Origin: Thiotrichaceae bacterium
GTDB taxonomy: Bacteria; Pseudomonadota; Gammaproteobacteria; Thiotrichales; Thiotrichaceae
DNA length: 11,239 nt
Direction of reading: 5' to 3'
NCBI GenBank assembly: GCA_026992705.1
Contig: JALWYT010000306.1
Coordinates: 1-11,239 of the forward strand
Below, piece by piece: positions 1 through 5,626 of the stretch. The position numbers and the translations under genes were made by a program. The notes under the pieces are model-generated. The model made no database searches. It was not told where the DNA came from and was given only the letters and a program-made list of their open reading frames with translations. Each line of letters begins with the position of its first letter. The stretch's first letter is position 1.

Positions 1-157
1 TTTCTGTGAGTTGTTTTAACAGGGCTTGATGCTGATTTTCTTTGATTCTATCGCTTGTTTGGTCATAAATCACAGCCAGCACAATCACACCAATTAAGGC
101 AAAGCCTGCTAGCAACATGCCAGAAAGCCCAATTTCTTTGAGTAATTTACTAGCCAT
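1..157 (-). CDS. rnfG: RnfG, N-terminal part (cut by window edge)
   Basis: This is the start of the RnfG subunit of the Rnf complex. It begins at the ATG complementary to 155-157 and stays open to the left edge, giving 52 residues. The visible part starts MASKLLKEIGLSG, followed by one hydrophobic segment (about residues 13-30) and then a charged stretch, YDQTSDRIKENQ. That is the usual single N-terminal membrane anchor of RnfG. In the family, the periplasmic domain after it carries a covalent FMN on a threonine; that part lies outside the window. The start is 5 nt after the rnfD stop, with AAAGG about 10 nt upstream, so it is very probably in the rnf operon. Identity rests on the order rnfA-B-C-D-G and on the anchor, because too little sequence is present for motifs. 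Confidence 0.85.
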   Translation of the reverse strand, partial: MASKLLKEIGLSGMLLAGFALIGVIVLAVIYDQTSDRIKENQHQALLKQLTE

Positions 158-162
158 TGGAA

Positions 163-1194
163 TCAGCCTTTTTCACCGAGTATTTTAGGACGGGTGTAAT
201 AATCAATAAGCGGCACTGCCATATTCATAATAATAACTGAGAATGCAATGCCATCAGGATAGCCACCCCATACGCGAATAACATAAACAAAAAATGCAAT
301 GCCTGCGGCATACACTAGCTTGCCTATTGGGGTAGTGCTTGCAGAAATTGGGTCAGTGGCGATAAAAAATGCCCCTAGCATGGTTGCTCCGCTGAGCAAA
401 TGAAATAGCGGTGATGAATAATGCTCTGGTGAGATGATCCAAAATACAGCGGAAATTGCTGCCAGTGTTGCCAATAACGCAGTCGGGATATGCCATGTAA
501 TGACTTTTTTGTAGATTAGCCAAACACCGCCGAGTAAATAAGCAAGACTCACCCATTCCCAGCCTTTACCTGCTAATAATCCAAATTGCTGTGCTGCCAT
601 ACTTTGCGACACGCTCATATCTCGCATTAAGTTGGTTTTGATATGATCAAGCGGGGTTGCCATTGTCATGCCATCCCATGCTTTTTCAGGCGATAAACCC
701 AATACATGAGCTAATACATCACTCAAGCTGGAGTGCAATAAGCCCATATCAATGGGAGAAAGCCAGCGTGACATTTCCGCGGGATAGGAAATCAACACAA
801 CAGCATAACCAATCATTGCAGGATTAAAGGGGTTGTAACCTAAGCCGCCATACAGTTGTTTGGCGATAATAATGGCAAATATAATGGCAACCGCAATCAA
901 CCAATAAGGGGAAGCTGCGGGCATGGCTAAACCGAGCAACCAGCCTGTTACAACCGCACTATAGTCTGATAAAAATGGCTTAACAGGGCGATTGCGGAGT
1001 TTGAGCATAATACCTTCGGCAAGCAGGGCAAAACTTATACTTAACACTAAATTACTGAGTACCCCCCAGCCAAAAAACCAGAATAAAGTTAACGTTCCAG
1101 GCACTAGGGCATATAACACTTGCCGCATCAGTGCAGAAACTCGGCTATTGTCAATCTGACTGGGAATGCTGTCAGTGCTGGTTTTAAATTCCAT
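163..1194 (-). CDS. rnfD: RnfD, membrane subunit of the Rnf ferredoxin:NAD oxidoreductase
   Basis: RnfD/NqrB-family integral membrane subunit of 343 residues, close to the usual length of about 350. Hydrophobic helices run through most of it (about residues 22-60, 76-110, 123-137, 213-255, 262-330). The conserved loop YGGLGYNPFNPAMIGYA lies at 115-131. The stretch GMTMATPLD contains Thr180, at the place where the family carries phosphoester-linked FMN; this assignment is from family knowledge, not demonstrated here. A second conserved stretch, LLSGATMLGAFFIATDP, lies near residue 270. In the complex, RnfD passes electrons through the membrane and is thought to take part in ion pumping. Its ATG shares one base with the rnfC stop (TAATG), so translation is probably coupled. 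rnfG follows after 5 nt. Confidence 0.96.
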   Translation of the reverse strand: MEFKTSTDSIPSQIDNSRVSALMRQVLYALVPGTLTLFWFFGWGVLSNLVLSISFALLAEGIMLKLRNRPVKPFLSDYSAVVTGWLLGLAMPAASPYWLIAVAIIFAIIIAKQLYGGLGYNPFNPAMIGYAVVLISYPAEMSRWLSPIDMGLLHSSLSDVLAHVLGLSPEKAWDGMTMATPLDHIKTNLMRDMSVSQSMAAQQFGLLAGKGWEWVSLAYLLGGVWLIYKKVITWHIPTALLATLAAISAVFWIISPEHYSSPLFHLLSGATMLGAFFIATDPISASTTPIGKLVYAAGIAFFVYVIRVWGGYPDGIAFSVIIMNMAVPLIDYYTRPKILGEKG

Positions 1195-2759
1195 TAGTCT
1201 TTTGTTTCCTCTGCCTTCTTCGCTGCGGCAAGTGCGGCTTTTTTGGCTTTTGCTCGTTCCATTGCGGCTTTTATGGCTGCTTGCTTATCCGCATTGCTTG
1301 CCGTGCGTTGCTGGACTTTTCGCTTATGGGCAGCACGCATCGCTTCGCGTTCTTTCTTCTCTCGTTGCTTGCGGAATTCGCGGAATTCATGCCGCTGGCG
1401 AGCAATTTCTGCATTTCGCTTTTGCTCCTGCTGCTCCCGAATCATGCTTTTCGCATGACGATAATATTGCACCAGTGGAATACGGCTAGGGCATACATAA
1501 CTACAGCATCCGCATTCCATACAGCTAAATAATTTATGCTCTTCTGCTCGCTTAGTATCTTCAGCTTTTGCATACCAATAAAGTTGTTGCGGTAATAAAT
1601 CAACAGGGCAGGCTTCAGCACATTTACCACAGCGAATACAGGGCATGGCGAGGTCAAAAGAATAGGGTAAAACATCTTCTGATGTCACCAAAATGCAATT
1701 TGTAGCTTTGACTACAGAAACTTCGTCAGTTTGCATTTCTACACCCATCATGGGACCACCCATAATCAAACGTTCTGCCTTATCAGTATAGCCGCCTGCT
1801 TCTTTAATGAGATGGCTAAATTGTGTACCAATTAGAGCACTGAAGTTTTGCGGATTTTTCACGCCATTACCCGTTACCGTAACAATACGCGAAACTAGCG
1901 GTCTGCCATTAACAATCGCATCAAAAATACTGTGGACTGTGCCGACATTATGCACTAGCAACCCCATATTAACGGTATGTACATTTGGAGGAATAGCAAT
2001 GCCCGTTAGGATTTTTATCAACAGTTTTTCATCCCCACTGGGATAAATCGTTGGTATGGGGACAAGCTCAATGCCATTATTTTCCATGCCGCCTAAAGCA
2101 TTTTTCAATGCGGCAATCGCTTCAGGTTTATTGTCTTCAATACCGATTAGGCATTGCTCAGGCTTGAGTACATGCTGAAGAATGCGAACTCCAGTAATAA
2201 CTTCACCCGCTTTTTCCCGCATTAACATATCATCACTGGTGATATAAGGTTCGCATTCAACTGCATTGACGATAAACGTCTTTAGCCCTGCTCTTGCAGC
2301 TCCACCCAATTTAACTTTAGTCGGAAAGACGGCTCCACCTAAGCCAACAATCCCCGCTTCACGCACCCGCTTGAGTAGTAACTCAACATCGACTTTATCA
2401 AAATCAGGATAAGCTTCATAAAGCCCCTCTTGCCATTCGTCTTTGCCATCAACATCCAGAATAATGCAGCGACTACCTAAGCCTGATGGGTGCGGCACAG
2501 GGCGATCTTCAATGGCAATAATTTTACCCGACGTAGGAGCGTGCAACGTGCAACGATCACAGGCAATCATGGGCTGCCCTTTTAATACCTGATCACCAAC
2601 TTTGATTAATACTTTAAACTCCTCAACAGGTCCCGACATTTGTCGAACAGGAATGACTAATTGCTTGGGCAATGATGGGGTTTTAATCGGCGATTGTGTC
2701 GATTCAGCTTTATGAAATTCAGGGTGGACACCACCTTTTATTCGCCATGTTTTAGGCAT
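1194..2759 (-). CDS. rnfC: RnfC, NADH/FMN- and 4Fe-4S-binding subunit of Rnf
   Basis: Peripheral RnfC subunit, the NAD(H)-facing arm of Rnf, related to the 51-kDa subunit of complex I. In order it shows GGVHPEFHK near the N-terminus, a lipoyl-like turn (VGDQVLKGQP), the glycine-rich nucleotide/FMN loop GLGGAVFPTKVKL (about 139-151) and VECEPYITSDD. Two ferredoxin-like CxxCxxCxxxCP motifs follow, with Cys 374/377/380/384 and 413/416/419/423. A basic, Ala/Lys/Glu-rich probable coiled coil makes up the last 80 residues. Length is 521, like short RnfC forms and without the long repeat tail of E. coli RsxC. An ATG two codons upstream (2763-2765) is open, but the SD GGGGG abuts it with no spacer, while it sits 6 nt before the ATG at 2757-2759, so I chose the latter. 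The start overlaps the rnfB end. Confidence 0.95.
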   Translation of the reverse strand: MPKTWRIKGGVHPEFHKAESTQSPIKTPSLPKQLVIPVRQMSGPVEEFKVLIKVGDQVLKGQPMIACDRCTLHAPTSGKIIAIEDRPVPHPSGLGSRCIILDVDGKDEWQEGLYEAYPDFDKVDVELLLKRVREAGIVGLGGAVFPTKVKLGGAARAGLKTFIVNAVECEPYITSDDMLMREKAGEVITGVRILQHVLKPEQCLIGIEDNKPEAIAALKNALGGMENNGIELVPIPTIYPSGDEKLLIKILTGIAIPPNVHTVNMGLLVHNVGTVHSIFDAIVNGRPLVSRIVTVTGNGVKNPQNFSALIGTQFSHLIKEAGGYTDKAERLIMGGPMMGVEMQTDEVSVVKATNCILVTSEDVLPYSFDLAMPCIRCGKCAEACPVDLLPQQLYWYAKAEDTKRAEEHKLFSCMECGCCSYVCPSRIPLVQYYRHAKSMIREQQEQKRNAEIARQRHEFREFRKQREKKEREAMRAAHKRKVQQRTASNADKQAAIKAAMERAKAKKAALAAAKKAEETKD

Positions 2760-3339
2760 GAGCATCCCCCTTGTTTAATTGTTCTACGACAACAGGAATA
2801 GATAACGGCTCTGGCCACTGCCATTTTTCAACACCACGATTAACAGGAATCATTTCAATACAATCGACAGGACAAGGGGGCAAACATAATTCACAGCCTG
2901 TGCATTCAGATTCAATAACTGTGTGCATTTGCTTTGATGCACCGACAATGGCATCAACAGGGCAAGCTTGAATACATAAGGTGCAGCCGATGCAATCTTT
3001 TTCGATAATCTTGGCAACCATTGGCTCATCCGCCGCATCTTTCGCATGTTCTTCACTCAATGGTTTGGCTTCAACGCCGAGAATATCAGCTAACTGCTGT
3101 ATGGTTGCCTCACCCCCCGGTGGACATTGATTAATATCTGCTTCTCCTGCTGCCATTGCTTCTGCATACGGACGACAGCCTGCATAGCCACACTGCCCGC
3201 ACTGCGTTTGCGGCAAAGCGGCATCCAGCTCATCAACGATGGGATCACCTTCGACTTTATAACGAATTGCCGCATAGCCTAGCAATACGCCAAAGAAAAC
3301 GGCTAGCCCTGTTATGACTAAAACAGCATCAATAATCAT
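2752..3339 (-). CDS. rnfB: RnfB, ferredoxin-like electron-entry subunit of Rnf
   Basis: RnfB, 195 residues, within the usual size. An N-terminal hydrophobic anchor (about 3-25) is followed by a 4Fe-4S domain with Cys47, Cys50, Cys55 and Cys72 (CGQCGYAGC, then QCPPGG). Two classical ferredoxin motifs follow: Cys116/119/122/126 (CIGCTLCIQACP) and Cys146/149/152/156 (CTGCELCLPPCP). All twelve expected cysteines are present. In the family it accepts electrons from reduced ferredoxin and passes them toward the flavin subunits, or the reverse when Rnf makes ferredoxin for, for example, nitrogenase. The start ATG overlaps the rnfA stop as ATGA, and AGGA lies about 11 nt upstream. The 3' end overlaps rnfC. 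The protein looks intact and there is no sign of degeneration. Confidence 0.96.
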   Translation of the reverse strand: MIIDAVLVITGLAVFFGVLLGYAAIRYKVEGDPIVDELDAALPQTQCGQCGYAGCRPYAEAMAAGEADINQCPPGGEATIQQLADILGVEAKPLSEEHAKDAADEPMVAKIIEKDCIGCTLCIQACPVDAIVGASKQMHTVIESECTGCELCLPPCPVDCIEMIPVNRGVEKWQWPEPLSIPVVVEQLNKGDAHA

Positions 3340-3917
3340 GTTTTTACTAATCCTGAAAAGCCCATAAAGGCTAGAGCCATAAGGCTAGCGGTAATTAATG
3401 CAATAGCATTGCCTTTAAATATACTCGGCACATCTGCCACATCAATCCGCTCACGCAAGCCTGCAAATAAAATCAATGCTAAGGTAAAACCAAGTGCAGA
3501 ACCTGTTCCATAAAGGGCTGACTCGATAAAGCTATGTGAATCTTGAACATTTAATAGAGCAACACCCAATACCGCACAGTTTGTTGTAATCAGTGGGAGA
3601 TAAATTCCCAAGACATTATATAAAATAGGGCTGGATTTTCGGATTGCCATCTCAGTAAAGCCCACGATGGCAGCAATCACTAAAATAAAACTAATTGTAC
3701 GAAGATATTCCAGATCAAGTGGTTGCAATAAATAGACATTAATCAAGTAACTGGAAACTGAGGATAAAGTGAGTACAAATGTTGTTGCTAACCCCATACT
3801 CATCGCTGTTTCTAATTTTCTTGATACCCCCATAAATGGGCATAAACCTAGAAACTGGGAAAGAACAATATTATTTACCCAAACAGTTCCAACAACGATG
3901 AGTAGATATTCTGTCAT
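3336..3917 (-). CDS. rnfA: RnfA, integral membrane subunit of Rnf
   Basis: First gene of the rnf operon. From the ATG at 3915-3917 it encodes 193 residues, the length of E. coli RsxA, and begins MTEYLLIVVGTVWVNNIVLS as the family does. Motifs seen are LGLCPFMGVSRK with Cys26 and TTNCAVLG with Cys114. In RnfA/NqrE proteins these cysteines help hold an intramembrane iron-sulfur centre shared with RnfE. About six hydrophobic segments span the protein. The frame is open upstream to an ATG at 3999-4001, adding 28 residues with no match to the family start, so I treat that part as leader. The SD is weak (GGA about 11 nt upstream), and a TTG two codons upstream is an alternative start with better spacing. 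Confidence 0.94.
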   Translation of the reverse strand: MTEYLLIVVGTVWVNNIVLSQFLGLCPFMGVSRKLETAMSMGLATTFVLTLSSVSSYLINVYLLQPLDLEYLRTISFILVIAAIVGFTEMAIRKSSPILYNVLGIYLPLITTNCAVLGVALLNVQDSHSFIESALYGTGSALGFTLALILFAGLRERIDVADVPSIFKGNAIALITASLMALAFMGFSGLVKT

Positions 3918-3997
3918 AGTCAATGTATTCCAAAGATAGATAGCAGTGAAGCATAGCTCATCTCGCAAAATAGTAAAAATTACCGTAACCACAGCTT

Positions 3998-4028
3998 GCA
4001 TTCTTTAGTTGAATGCTGATTACTAAAG
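3998..4028 (-). other. Overlapping inverted repeats in the rnf leader
   Basis: In the untranslated leader between the candidate rnf promoter and rnfA, two inverted repeats overlap. GCATTC (3998-4003) pairs with GAATGC (4011-4016), and CTTTAGT (4003-4009) pairs with ACTAAAG (4022-4028). They cannot both form fully in one RNA, so a two-state leader is possible. Neither is followed by a U-run, so they do not look like terminators. Function is not known. Confidence 0.4.
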
Positions 4029-4050
4029 CATAAAAATGTTAACGGTGGAA

Positions 4051-4056
4051 AGTATA
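4051..4056 (-). promoter_or_regulatory. Candidate -10 box of the rnf promoter
   Basis: On the minus strand this reads TATACT, five of six matches to the sigma-70 -10 consensus, with predicted transcription start near 4044 and a leader of about 125 nt before rnfA. The hexamer 17 nt upstream (4074-4079, ATAGAG on the minus strand) is a poor -35. That fits a promoter that needs an activator. Confidence 0.45.
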
Positions 4057-4078
4057 AACAACTTTCTGTGAGTCTCTA

Positions 4079-4090
4079 TGATATTTATCA
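4079..4090. promoter_or_regulatory. FNR/CRP-family-like binding site
   Basis: The sequence TGATATTTATCA has half-sites TGAT and ATCA separated by 4 nt. It matches eight of the ten defined bases of the FNR consensus TTGAT-N4-ATCAA; the outer T and A are replaced. Its centre (4084.5) lies about 40.5 nt upstream of the start predicted from the rnf -10 box, which is the class II activator position. The motif is short and could occur by chance. The position is what makes it worth noting. Confidence 0.45.
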
Positions 4091-4190
4091 GAATTTTGTA
4101 TAAGCATTATTAGGAAACTGATCTAAAAATTTATCCGAGTAAACTTTTCACTATATCAGAAATAAAAAGTAACAATTTATCAAAAAAGAC

Positions 4191-4219
4191 TTTACATTAG
4201 AAAACTCTAATATTATTAT
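4191..4219 (+). promoter_or_regulatory. Sigma-70-type promoter of the Gly/Asn-rich protein gene
   Basis: The -35 box is TTTACA (4191-4196) and the -10 box is TATTAT (4214-4219), each five of six to consensus, with the optimal 17-bp spacer. The predicted start is near 4226, leaving a 5' leader of about 70 nt. The spacer holds a 5-bp inverted repeat (TTAGA at 4197-4201, TCTAA at 4206-4210) that could be an operator. This is the best promoter match noticed in the window. Confidence 0.6.
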
Positions 4220-4283
4220 ATACGCATATTCTGAATAGTCAGAGCAACATATTAACTTGAATTTTAAACTAAATAAATCGTCT

Positions 4284-4288
4284 AGGAG
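4284..4288 (+). promoter_or_regulatory. Strong Shine-Dalgarno of the Gly/Asn-rich protein gene
   Basis: AGGAG sits 8 nt before the ATG at 4297 and fixes this start. It is among the few strong ribosome binding sites in the window and, with the near-consensus promoter, suggests high expression. Confidence 0.75.
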
Positions 4289-4296
4289 ATACTACA

Positions 4297-4773
4297 ATGA
4301 AATTACAAACTATCGCTTTTTCTACACTTATCGCTCTTACTGCTGCTACAACTGCATCTGCTGACTGGATGGATGGCATGCAAAACGGTTCTGGTAACGG
4401 TCAAGCATACGGTAATGGTAACGCATATGGAACAGGTAACGGTACTGTAAACACTGCAGGTAACGGTGATTTAAGTACTTGGGGTCGTGGCAATGGTAAT
4501 GCTGATGGTGAAGTTGAGTTTACTTTAACTTTTAAAGGTAAAGGCAAAACAGATATGAAAGCTGACGGTGCATTCGATGGTAAAGGTGACTTCACTGGTG
4601 CTGGTAATGGAAATGCTGCTGGTAATTCTGCTATTGCCGGTAATACCCAAGGTTCAGCAACTGCTACTCAAGATGCTAGCGGCAACACAATGACTGGTTT
4701 TGCTCCTGTTGCCGTTCCTGCAGCACCAGCGGCAGCTACTTCTGCTCCTAAAACTGAAGCTACTAAGAAGTAA
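4297..4773 (+). CDS. Exported Gly/Asn-rich low-complexity protein (function unknown; possibly sulfur-globule-protein-like)
   Basis: A 158-residue protein with a clear Sec signal peptide: MKLQ, a hydrophobic core, then ASA before DWMDG, so cleavage is likely after Ala22. The mature part (about 136 residues) starts with GNG-rich repeats (about 28-70: GSGNG, YGNGN, GTGNG, GRGNGN). A segment with alternating hydrophobic residues and Lys/Gly/Asp follows (EVEFTLTFKGKGKTDMKADG, then GAFDGKGDFTG, about 72-101), then more GNGNAAGN repeats and a Pro/Ala-rich, Lys-ended tail. It has no cysteine and no enzymatic motif, and looks like a structural or matrix protein of the periplasm or cell surface. Small Gly-rich exported proteins coat sulfur globules in sulfur oxidisers, and this one resembles them in style; that is inference from composition only. 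It is transcribed alone, divergent from rnf, with a strong promoter and SD. Confidence 0.8.
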   Translation: MKLQTIAFSTLIALTAATTASADWMDGMQNGSGNGQAYGNGNAYGTGNGTVNTAGNGDLSTWGRGNGNADGEVEFTLTFKGKGKTDMKADGAFDGKGDFTGAGNGNAAGNSAIAGNTQGSATATQDASGNTMTGFAPVAVPAAPAAATSAPKTEATKK

Positions 4774-4824
4774 TATATCAGTATTGATTAATACTTAAAT
4801 TAATGATCTTGAAGTAAATTTAGG

Positions 4825-4907
4825 TAGAGTCTCTTTAGATACTTTGGTTGGTTTTCATTGGTATTATTACGAAAATTTCCAACTAAGTGTTTCTAGAGGC
4901 TCTTTAG
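4825..4907 (+). repeat. Direct repeat pair flanking a hairpin
   Basis: TAGAGTCTCTTTAG (4825-4838) and TAGAGGCTCTTTAG (4894-4907) agree at 13 of 14 positions and lie on either side of the 4841-4888 hairpin. Both are in the 3' region of the Gly/Asn-rich gene. The second copy runs into the left arm of a further possible hairpin. Confidence 0.6.
4841..4888 (+). other. Hairpin in the 3' region of the Gly/Asn-rich gene
   Basis: TTGGTTGG (4844-4851) pairs with CCAACTAA (4879-4886) with one G-U pair. Inside it TTTTC (4852-4856) pairs with GAAAA (4871-4875), leaving a 3-nt bulge. AC and GT extend the base past one bulged T. No U-run follows, so this is an RNA structure and not a terminator. Confidence 0.5.
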
Positions 4908-4962
4908 GTTTTACTAGGAAGATATATTAAACCTAAAGCTAATAAGCCTTAGGTTTAATATA
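4902..4962 (+). other. Three-segment RNA element with mutually exclusive hairpins
   Basis: Segment 2-3 is a perfect 14-bp inverted repeat: 4923-4936 (TATATTAAACCTAA) with 4949-4962. It is extended after one mismatch by GCT/AGC around the loop AATA. Segment 1, CTTTAGGTTT (4902-4911), is exactly complementary to AAACCTAAAG (4929-4938) and so competes for the same strand. This 1:2 versus 2:3 layout is like attenuators or switches, but it lies downstream of a coding region. In either form it precedes two more GC-rich hairpins. Confidence 0.55.
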
Positions 4963-4976
4963 CCCTCCTAGCGGTA

Positions 4977-4995
4977 GGGCATTCTTGTAATGCCC
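4977..4995. other. GC-rich hairpin before the terminator
   Basis: GGGCATT (4977-4983) and AATGCCC (4989-4995) form a perfect 7-bp stem with a 5-nt loop. Its arms nearly repeat those of the following terminator stem, so the two may be a duplicated element and could also cross-pair. Confidence 0.6.
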
Positions 4996-4997
4996 AG

Positions 4998-5027
4998 GGG
5001 GCATTCTTAGGAATGCCCCTTTCTTTT
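4998..5027 (+). terminator. Intrinsic terminator of the Gly/Asn-rich gene
   Basis: GGGGCATTC (4998-5006) and GAATGCCCC (5011-5019) form a perfect 9-bp stem with the tetraloop TTAG, followed by TTTCTTTT. This is a textbook rho-independent terminator for plus-strand transcripts. It lies 17 nt before the ssb stop. On the minus strand the stem can still form in ssb transcripts, but no U-run follows it there. Confidence 0.9.
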
Positions 5028-5043
5028 GTACAGTTTTACTAAA

Positions 5044-5535
5044 CTAAAATGGAATATCGTCATCAAAGTCATCAAAACCTTGGATTGGCTGTGTTGATTG
5101 TTGAGGAGAAGTTTGTGAAGGTGGTGCTGTATTATTGCTAGCATGTCTGCTTTGATTCTCAGGTTGTTGATTATAAGTAGTACTATCATCGCTTTGTGAT
5201 CTTCTACCTAGCATTTGCATATCATTTGCAATAATTTCGGTTGTATATCTATCTGTACCATCTTGTGCTTGCCACTTTCGTGTTTGTAGTTTGCCTTCAA
5301 TATAGACCTGCGAACCTTTGCGAAGATATTCACCCATGATTTCAGCTAATCGACGAAATGCAACAATACGATGCCATTCTGTGCGTTCTTGCTGTTGACC
5401 GGTTTGCTTGTCTTTCCATGATTCATTGGTTGCAATACTGATAGTAGTCACTGCATCACCATTAGGCATGTACTTTGTTTCTGGGTCATTGCCTAATGTA
5501 CCGATTAAAATAACTTTATTAACACCTCTTGCCAT
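5044..5535 (-). CDS. ssb: Single-stranded DNA-binding protein SSB
   Basis: SSB, 163 residues. An N-terminal OB-fold (about 1-108) begins MARGVNKVILIGTLGNDPE. It includes SESW-like TNESW, TEWHRIVAF, YLRKGSQVYIEGKLQTRKW and DRYTTEIIA. Trp40, Trp54 and Trp88 match the ssDNA-stacking tryptophans of E. coli SSB. A Gln/Ser/Asn-rich flexible linker (about 110-150) leads to the acidic tip DFDDDIPF, through which SSB recruits replication and repair proteins. It binds exposed ssDNA as a tetramer during replication, recombination and repair. AAGGA lies 9 nt before the ATG. It follows the YajR-like gene by 91 nt on the same strand, as MFS-ssb pairs do in Pseudomonas. That gap is AT-rich, so ssb may also have its own promoter. 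Confidence 0.98.
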   Translation of the reverse strand: MARGVNKVILIGTLGNDPETKYMPNGDAVTTISIATNESWKDKQTGQQQERTEWHRIVAFRRLAEIMGEYLRKGSQVYIEGKLQTRKWQAQDGTDRYTTEIIANDMQMLGRRSQSDDSTTYNQQPENQSRHASNNTAPPSQTSPQQSTQPIQGFDDFDDDIPF

Positions 5536-5626
5536 ATTTTATATTCCTTCTTTATTTCATTTATTTTATAGCTATTCAGCATAATTTACATGGAAGCTGA
5601 TTGCACTAAGTCATTATCTTTATTAT

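Noticed and set aside
1..11. The 11-mer TTTCTGTGAGT at 1-11 recurs near 4063
   Set aside because: One copy is inside rnfG coding sequence and the other is intergenic; no flanking similarity, so it is taken as chance.
1166..1532. Plus-strand reading frames opposite the 3' part of rnfC
   Set aside because: They mirror the Ala/Lys/Arg-rich tail of RnfC and give Leu/Ser/Cys-rich nonsense proteins; the rnfC frame carries both conserved 4Fe-4S motifs.
3918..4001. 28-residue N-terminal extension of RnfA from the ATG at 3999-4001
   Set aside because: RnfA proteins are about 193 residues and start at the equivalent of the ATG at 3915-3917; the extension has no family match and no good SD.
4401..4595. 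Minus-strand reading frame inside the Gly/Asn-rich gene
   Set aside because: It is the complement of the GGT/AAC repeat and yields a Pro/Leu repeat; the plus-strand frame has a signal peptide, SD and promoter.
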